Shown here: positions 55,334 through 64,000 of the stretch, piece after piece
Position numbering within the stretch: the stretch's first letter is position 1
Layout of the letters: each line of letters opens with the position of its first letter
The notes under the pieces: model-generated
What the model saw: the letters and a program-made list of their open reading frames with translations, nothing else
Told to the model about the DNA's origin: nothing
The model's database searches: none
Source of the DNA: Brachionus rotundiformis
Taxonomy: Eukaryota; Rotifera; Eurotatoria; Ploima; Brachionidae
Direction of reading: 5' to 3'
NCBI GenBank assembly: GCA_016802295.1
Contig: JAESIW010000020.1
Span: 5,401,281-5,465,280, forward strand
Length of the DNA stretch: 64,000 bases
Position numbers and translations under genes: made by a program

Positions 55334-58300
55334 ATGCATAATAATAATGCTCAACATTTAGCCACGAGTTCATCGCCTACAAAGTCTTCCTCTTCTCTAT
55401 CGTCAGCCTCATCCGAGCTGATATCAAGTTGTTCGTCAAATGGCTCAATTAAACGAAGACCGCACATTAAAATATCCAACTCTGCAAATGACCAATCGAT
55501 TAAACCACTGGTCAATATTAATTCAGAAAATACAAATTCAAGCGAAGTGCCACATATTGATATAGTTCCTCCAAACACTTTGAGCTTGCACTCGCTTTGC
55601 TCTACAAATAATGATTCTTTTTTAAAAGATGGTTTCTTGCTACCTTTCGATGATGGCAATGACGTTTTGAACAATTATGAGTATTGTTCATTTGATAGTG
55701 TGAGCTCAAGTACCAATACGCAAGAAATGGACTCTATGGATCAAAGTGTTGACGAAAATGCCAAATTGGTTTCAAAAAATATTCGATCTCGAATCGAAAA
55801 ATTGATTTTATCTTACAAAGAAGTGACCAAACAGTCTGGCAAAGTTCACTTTATGAACGATTTAACTTTTAACTTTGATGAAAATTTTGCAACCAATTTA
55901 TTCGATATATTTTTTGATTCCAATTATAAAGGTAAGTGTTTATTTTTACTTTAGAAAAAATTGTTTTTTTTTTCAAATAAAGTTTATTTATTATGACTTT
56001 CAAATCAAATAGAATCAATAATATTTCCAAATTTTTAAATTAAAGAATATCTAGTATAGGTTAAAATTAAATTTAAAAAATTTTAAAGTGTCTAGATCTC
56101 ATTACATCGTCCAGTCCTAAGTCATATCACTGTATTGTTGTATTTTAATTATTTTTTCTAAAACTGGTGTTCTTGGAGAATAACTTAAGAATTCTTTTTA
56201 ATTAATTATAATTTAAGTATTAATTTTTCTAATAGGATTTTTTTTATTTAAACCATTGTTTGCATTTGTTCCTTAAAAAGGATCGTATTATGTAATTAAT
56301 ATTTTTATGATTTTTTTAATGCCAAGAGGCTTTCGATTTAACTTATTTGAATAAATCAAATTTTTTCTTAAAAATATTAGTTTTTTACTTGGCAAAAATA
56401 TGAAAATAAAATATAATCAAGTTATTTAAGGATTAAACTATTTTAATCGTATTCATTTATATTAAATGGGATAATATTCAGTAGGAAAGATAAAAAAAAT
56501 ATTATTCCTTAGAAGTATTTAAAAAAAAATCATTTTTTATAGAAAATTTAAAGAATAATGGAAAAAAATATTTAATTTGGATTTAAATCATTTTTTTAAA
56601 AAGTTTATTCAGTGATGTTTTGTGACTAGAGGATCATACCTTAGATTAAATGATTATCTATTTATTCACATTTTAGAAATTCTCTATTTAAATGTTTGAT
56701 CTCGAATTTTACAAATATCAAGATACCTTTTTAGCCGATTATTTTTAATGAAATATTTAAAAAACATAAATTAATTTTCTTGTATAATAAATTATAAGTA
56801 TCTAAATTTTTAAGTCTCAAATTTTCGTCAGATTCAAACTGATCTAATAGAGTCAAATGTGACACAAAATTTATTCCTAGTCTTGGCCAAACTTGGTCAC
56901 GAGTGCTTCAAATTAAACTTGCTTTCAGCTTGTGAGTATCTCCTCGAATTTGCCATCTGTAGAGTCGAAACGAATTCAAGCAAGCTAAAAATAGCAACTC
57001 TATCTACCTTGAGTGCATGCTACTGGCGGCAATCTAAATTCAGTGAGTCCATTGACTGCATGAAAAATGAAATAGAAATGATAGATTTTCTTAGCAATGA
57101 AAACAGCGAAAGCGACTCCGCGGGTATTTATGCCAATAAATACAGAATATTTGGCAATATGGCAAGTGCATACCAAAAAATTGACAAAATAGATGAATGT
57201 CTGAACATATGTCAGCTTCAACTTAGCCTAGCCATTGAGCTAAATGACATAAAACTTATAGTAAACACTTTGAACTCGATTGGCCTGGTTCACAACAAAC
57301 TCAAAGACTTTGAGTGCTCGCTTGACTTTTTTAAAAAATCACTTGAAATAATTAATACCTCGGATTCTCTTGGTGACATAATCTCTCTAAAACTAAAGCA
57401 AAAACAATGCAATCTAATTGCCGAGGTGTTTTTGAAGCTTGCCAATTATGACCAAGCAAAAGAGTACTTTGTCAAAGAGCTGGAAATATCTGACGTAATT
57501 CAGGAGCTACATTTTCAAATGGTCAAAGAGGAAAATCAAAGTTCTGTTGTAATCGAAAGCATGGAACAATTTAATTTAAATTTATCCATAGTGACTCTAA
57601 ATTTGGGATTTGTTTTTACCAAATTAAAATCTTATCCATTAAGTCTTAAATATTACGAAAAAAGCCTAGAAATATTAAATACCAACTTTAGCTCGTGTAA
57701 TCCAGAGCCTAAAATTAAGCAACAAATAATTGAAATCTATGGTCGAGCATACATAGGACTAATAAACGGCAATCTACAATCCCAAGACAACTTACATGGC
57801 CTACTCTACGCTCACACAATGCTTGATTTTACCTTAAAAGAAATGGTCAAGCTAAACATGGAACAAAATCAACTAAAGCAAGAGGCTACAGAAAACTCTG
57901 AAAATTCAAACTCTTCCACGGAATTAATGCTTGACCAAAGATTTAAATATTTAAAATATCTAGAAATGTCTGCTTGTTCAAAACTAGCCACTTGTTATGG
58001 TAAACAAAATCGTCTAAGTGATGCATACAAGCTTTATCAACGAGAAGCTACAATTGCCATACAGCTTAACAATGTGCTACATTTGACCAGAGCCTATTCA
58101 CATATGGCTCAAATAGACTTTCTAAATAAAAATTATGAACAATGTATTGATCTTTATAAGCAAATATTGAATGTTATTGAACAAAAATTGCTCAAAACTG
58201 ACGACCCTGAGCCAAATAGACCGAAGGACGAAAGGCTAATTCAAATGATTTACTATACATTATCAAATATTGGTCTTTGCATGGAAATGATGAACAAAAC

Positions 58301-61300
58301 TGACGAAGCTCTTTTAATGTTCAAAGAACAATATGAAATATCTAAGCTATTGAAAAATCTAAAATCTCAAGCAAATGCTTTGCTCAATTTGGTCAATATT
58401 TATTTGAACAAATCGCAATCTAGTGAAAATTCAGAATCCAATTTGGCCAAATCCAAAGACGATCAAAACCAAACTGAGCTTTTAAATTTACTGATTGAAT
58501 TGAATCAGGTTTACATAGAGATCAATGATTTGAATGGTCAATTTTTTACATCCCAATGTCTTGCCTATACTTATCACACATCTGGTAAATTAAAAAAAGC
58601 CATCGATTTTTATTTAATAAATATTAAAATTGGCACTAGTTTAAATCAGTTAGAAAGTATAAATAAATCTATTTTTAATTTGAGCCTTTGTCACAAAGCA
58701 TTGGGAAACTTTGACCAAGCTTATGAAAACCAAGTAGAATATTTGAACAAGATAGAAGGCGATAAAAACTCGGACTACAATAGATTTATATCTATGGGCC
58801 TAATTGCTGATCTAATGCTCGAAATTGGACCTATCAATGAAGACATATGTCAACAATGCATTCAAATTCACATTGGTAGACTAAAAATTATAAAAAGTTC
58901 ATCAGAAAATTCTATTGAAAAAGCAATTAATAACCAAAATAAATGCAAATTAATATCAGATTGTCTAGAGTCCATTTCAAAATGCTACAATTTATTGAAC
59001 GACAATCAACAGGTTCTAAAATTTAAGCTTTTACAGCTTGAACTACAGACCGAAATGGAGACAACTTACGGCAACACTGTCATCACTTCTGGAAAACAAA
59101 AATGCAAACTTTTACTAGAAATTGGAAATATTTTCTTATTTAAATTTGATGATCCTCTATCTGGGTTTAAATACTTTAACCAAGCTTGGGACGTGTGCAA
59201 AAATGCTGACGACATATTGCTGGAGTCTATCATATTGGGAAATTTGGGCCTTTGCAAACAAAAGATCCAAGACTATCACTCGGCAATAGACTTTTATAAA
59301 AAACAAATTTTCACACTGAACAAGAGACTAAACATACTTGACCGAATAGATAATACCATATCATTAGCTTCACCAGACACCAGTTCTAGCACTGAACTAG
59401 TCTACCGCATGAATGCGGATTCACCGGTCATTTTTAATGCAGAAAATTTTGACACTATTAAAGAAATATGTTCGATACGCATTGATGTTGGTAGAGCTTA
59501 TGCCAAATTGGCCAAATGTACCCATTTTTTAAGCTCAAACAAAATCAACTCGCAGATATACTTAATAGATGCTCAAAACTATTACCAGGAATATTGTCGC
59601 GAGTGCGAGTTTCTCTACGATAAATACGTCAAATCGTTTATGATGAAATTTAGTGAATCAGAGACCAGTGAGAATGATTCGGAGAAAAGTCAAGTTAGTG
59701 ACCTAAGCAGTAAGCTTAAGGAGCTATGTGATCAAATTTATACCGATTTTGATAATAGCATTTCCAAGTTAGCTTTATTTATTGCTGAATTTAAGCCAGA
59801 AAAAGCTATTAGACTTAATGAAAAAAGATCCAGATTATTGAGCATAGTGTCACAAGCATTGCTAGATTCTGATCTTATTTTGAAGTTAAATTTGAAAATT
59901 TTTTTCGAATTGGCACTTTTGCACTCAAAATTAGAAAATAACATTGGTAAAAGTTTGGATTATTGTAACAATATTATGAATATATTCAATGATAATGAGT
60001 CAAGTAAATTGGATGAAATATTTTTAATAGAAGCACTGGGTTTGAGTAGTGAGATAAGAGTTAAAAAATTTTGGCAAGCTGAACTCTATGAAGATGTATT
60101 TGAGAAGCTTTTGAAGGCTTATAAAATGAGCTGGACACAAGAGCCAGCTAATGACAGCAAAATACTAGAGCTCAAGTACGAGTCCATGTGCAGACTGTGC
60201 TCATTTTATCGGCGAACAAACCAAATTAAAGAGTGTCTGGACATTTTGATGGATTCTTTGGGAAAATTTGGTTCAGAATTTCAAAAATTACAGGAAAATT
60301 TGAATCAAAGTGATCGCAAAAGCCTAATTTTGCTACAGTATATTGAATATCTTTTTTTTATACATAGAAAAATAGCGCTGATTCATCTGAACCATGCTAG
60401 CGAAAGTCAAAATGGCAAACTTAAGCAAATTTTATTTCTAGCTTTGAAACACGTTAACGAATCGTTGATGTATCTTAATTACTTGAAAGAATTTGAGTCT
60501 AGTGACGAAACTGAGCTTAGACTAGCCAGCATTTATTTTCTTTTTGGTAAATGTCACAAATATTTGAAAAATTCAGAAATGGAATTGGAAATGTTTGCCA
60601 ACTCGCTTGACATCTATGAGAATGTTATTCAGTCGAATGGATCGCATGGTCACATGGTAATAAGCGATTGTTTAATAACAAGAATCGATATGAGAGGTTT
60701 GAGCCAAATTTTTGAGGATTTTCGTCTTGATTTTGACGAAGAAAGCCTAGTCAGCTACACTGAACGGCTTGACCATTTATACCAGTATATTGTTGATGTC
60801 CTTATTCGAATGGCTAAGCATAAAGAAGCGATTCTAGTCATCGAGCGTCATAAAAACAAACTTTGTCCTCATCTAAACTCTTTACCAGATCTATTAACTT
60901 TCGAACAAATCGACAAAATATTCGACAAAGCTAAGAATATGTTCATTCTATTCTTTTCTCGAATAGATATAAGCCAAACATTGAATTGTTGGATGATATT
61001 TTGGAATTCTAATATATCCATGAGCGAGATTAAATTTCATCAAATAAGCTACAAATCTTTTGATAGTTTATTTTTATCCAAAATTGGCGGCTCTAAGTCA
61101 GAGTGCTCGAAACTTTGGGAAGAAATTCAAACCTGTGACTTTGAAGATAGAAATACCATTTTGCATCACTTGTACAATTTGTTGCTCAGACCTTTTGAAG
61201 AAATTATTTTCAAAAATGACCAGAAAAAAATACTTAGCATAGTTTATGATCAAAGTATGCTTAAATTTCCATTCCATTTGTTAAAATATACCAATATCGA

Positions 61301-63901
61301 GACTCAAGCTGAAAATTTTGCTTTCGAAATGTTCGATATTGATTCTTTATATTCTTTAAAATACTTAATCAAGTCTAAAAATTATACCCAACGCTACACC
61401 AAACACCAAAATGATTACAGTTTTACAATTCCTATGAAAGTTATTAGCAATGAGACAGAAATGGAAAAATTGTTGAATAACAAATCGTTTTCTAAGTCGA
61501 ACCAGTATCATTTTGATCTTGTTTTGTTTCTGTTTAGTTCTGAAAATAAAAGTATTAAGAAGAAAAAATTTTTTTTTTACTAATTTTTAATTTAAGGTTT
61601 AGAGTGGATTAACCATTTGATTAATAGCTTAATTAGCAAAAAAATAACCAAGTCGGTTTTATTGCAATTGGTTCCAAATTATGGTCAAGTTTCAAAAAAA
61701 GATACGGACCTTGCTGATCAAAACGCGAGAATTTTTCTCAAAAAACTTTATTCGAAAATGTTGAATCGCACTACTTTAAATGTAAATTTTTATTAATTTA
61801 ATTAAATTAAATCTTAAGGATTATATTTTTTAAGTCTACGTTGGTATTTAACACTTTACTATCAGAGCAAAAGACACTTTTTGAATATCTTCTTTTTGGA
61901 AAATTGAGTATTTACCAGATACAAAATGCTTTGGTTGACGACCAGATCAATCAAAAACCAACGACAGTTTCACCACTTCATACCTCTTTATTGAACGAGT
62001 CAATTCAAAAACCAAAAGAACAAAATGAGGAAAAAATGTCAAACAATTGTCAAGAAAAATCTTTGGAAGATGTTCTCCTAGAATTGACACAAAATAGTGC
62101 TGAAGTTTTGCTAAGCCAAGTTATTGTTCAATACCTAAAGCTCAGTTCAAAATTGGGCGAGCAAGCTATTCAAGTCTTAGAAATAACAATATTTTTTGTA
62201 ATTAGAAAATTTTGATTTTTTCATTTATTGTATTCATAAGTTCTTAAAATAGGTGAATGATTTGTTGGATGGAAGTTTGGTAAACATAGAAACTATTGGC
62301 TTTATTCAATTATATGAAAAATATTCCAAGTCTCAACTGCATAATACAATTATTACATCCTCAAGACTAATGCTTAAGCGAATGGGTTTCAGTTTTTACA
62401 TCGACAAAGACGGAAAATACATGATAAAGTTGCCATCCAAAGCTTGGAACCACAAATTTAAGCTAATATATAAAGTACTAAATGAAATAAAAAGTAAGAA
62501 ATTAAACTTTAAAATATAATTATTTATGATATAATTCAAATTTGATTTATTAGATTTTTCAATAAACATTTTGAAAGAATTCTACGATACTTCCAAAAGT
62601 ACCACTGGAAAAGAACTCCTAATTTTAATAGTAATTAATAAAATAATTTATTTCAACAAAATACATCCATAATTTTTAGTTCTAGCAATAGAAACTATTA
62701 GGTTATAATTAAGAAATGGATTTTTTCGGAATTGTTTTTTTGATTGACTTGGAAAACTCGGTAAATTGGTCATAAAATTTTCAGTAAAATAATAGCATAA
62801 TATTTTTGATGGCTTATTCTGAGTTGAATTTTCTAATATGTTTTTAAATTGTGGATGTCTCTTAAATTTTAAAAATTGATAATTTATTTTTTATATTTAA
62901 TTAATAGAAACAGCATCAGACAAATAAAAAAACAGATACTAAAAAATTGACTCTAAGAACCAAGACTTATAGAATGTTTGAAGTGTTTTTAAATTACATA
63001 TCAAAAAATAAGACTGAAAACGAACCTGAGAACAAAACTCAACTCGAAATTGAGAATGAAATTTTCAATCGAATCAACTTATTGGCAACGATTGTGCTAA
63101 GTGACTCAAACAAAAATGAGTCGGAAAAATCCTTGGAAGAATTTGTTGATTTATATTTTAAGAATTTAGAGAAAGATGATGACGAAGAAAACGAAAGCCA
63201 GTATTCAACACTATCTTCAATTATCGGACTACAAAAAAATTCTGATAAAAAATCTGAAAGTGATCGAGAAATGTAAAATGAATAAAATTTTTTATTTTTT
63301 TCTTAAATTTTAATTTTTAATTACTAGAAAAATTTATCATGAGCAAGATTTTGTGGGTAAATTTGGTGATCACAGATCAAGACTTCATAAAATGATAGAA
63401 GTAAATGTTGACACACAGTCTGAAACACCTTATGTGTATGACAAGTACCTGAGTGAATTGCTGGACCGTGATATGAATTATTGCTCAACAACTCAAATCG
63501 AGCAAAGTACATTTACCAAAGAATGGTTCGAAACAGAAACAGTTTCCAAAACTAGATTGGAATCGGATAAATTTGATAGTGATTTTAGATGCAACAGTTT
63601 TATAAAACTGGAAGAAAAAGAATACATGGACCAAATAATTACAACTACCACAACTATAAGAAAATTAAACAACGAAGATTTATTCACGATATGTGACACA
63701 AATTTAAATGATTTATCAGAGCATCCAATAATACAAACTGACCAAGTTTTTAAATTAACCAAAGAAGCGAACAATCCATCAACAAAATTGAAAATTAATA
63801 ATTTACCTCATTTTTATGAATCTAATAAGAACGAAACGATTTTCACTGAAAACGAAAATATTTATAATTGTCTAACAAATTATACGTATGAACAGCCATA
63901 A
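55334..63901 (+). CDS. TTC28: TPR and CHAT domain protein, TTC28-like, 8 exons
   Basis: Exons 55334-55931, 56815-61551, 61597-61781, 61835-62197, 62253-62493, 62554-62630, 62908-63272 and 63328-63901 join in phase to give 2379 aa (human TTC28 about 2480). Residues 1-199 are Ser-rich and disordered. From about 205 to 1400 run many tetratricopeptide repeats, helix pairs of 34-40 residues such as ANYDQAKEYFVKELEIS, KLKSYPLSLKYYEKSLEIL and QDYHSAIDFYKKQI. A CHAT domain follows at about 1600-2010 (HHLYNLLLRPFEEIIF, KKILSIVYDQSMLKFPFHLL), spread over exons 2-5, then an acidic, disordered tail. TTC28 has been tied to mitosis and cytokinesis. No His/Cys protease dyad stands out in the CHAT part, as expected for the animal protein. 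GTG at 55322 is not used; the first in-frame ATG is 55334. The 883-bp intron 55932-56814 is empty. Confidence 0.85.
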
Positions 63902-64000
63902 ACTGATAATTAGATTTTTTAAAATAGTGACATTAGAAAAAGTAATTGTTAAAAATTTAATTTATTAATAGTTGTATATAGATAAATAAATAAACGCATA

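Noticed and set aside
1..64000. CRISPR arrays, operons, riboswitches or phage genes
   Set aside because: The window is animal nuclear DNA with spliced genes. No regularly spaced repeats or prokaryotic gene clusters are present.

Overview
This is eukaryotic, animal DNA: very AT-rich, with spliceosomal introns (many only about 50-70 bp, a few of 0.5-2 kb) and clear metazoan families: innexin, ASB, HAUS3, TTLL5, SRP19, TRNT1, a RUSC-like RUN protein and a TPR+CHAT protein like TTC28. Innexin, base composition and short introns fit a small-genome protostome. A rotifer such as Brachionus is my best guess from general impression, not from a species-specific marker. No prokaryotic, organellar or viral block was seen.

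Layout. 1-5.05 kb: no gene found. 5.05-13.9 kb: two genes on the minus strand, TTLL5 (11 exons) and HAUS3 (one exon); both act on microtubules. 13.9-22.3 kb: gene-poor, apart from a small one-exon minus-strand gene (19407-19817) for a secreted precursor with three near-identical nonapeptides between Lys-Arg sites, which looks like an undescribed neuropeptide or peptide-hormone precursor. 22.3-41.3 kb: plus-strand RUSC-like gene, SRP19, an intact pogo/CENP-B-type transposase-derived gene with changed catalytic residues, and an ASB gene; then a minus-strand Lys-rich probable nuclear protein head to head with TRNT1. 42.3-43.8 kb: innexin. 44.2-53.4 kb: an 18-exon gene for a 1550-residue membrane protein with signal peptide, five tandem three-part modules of a type I do not recognise, three EGF domains and one membrane segment. 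55.3-63.9 kb: 8-exon TTC28-like gene.

Mobile DNA is light: a complete-ended but broken Tc1/mariner element and a decayed SWIM zinc-finger fragment, both antisense in introns of the modular receptor gene, plus the transposase-derived gene.

Exon joins were worked out by hand from GT/AG sites and reading phase. For TTLL5, TRNT1, SRP19, TTC28 and the modular receptor gene every junction keeps phase to the stop codon, a strong internal check. The most novel items are the modular receptor gene, the peptide precursor and the probable domesticated transposase.
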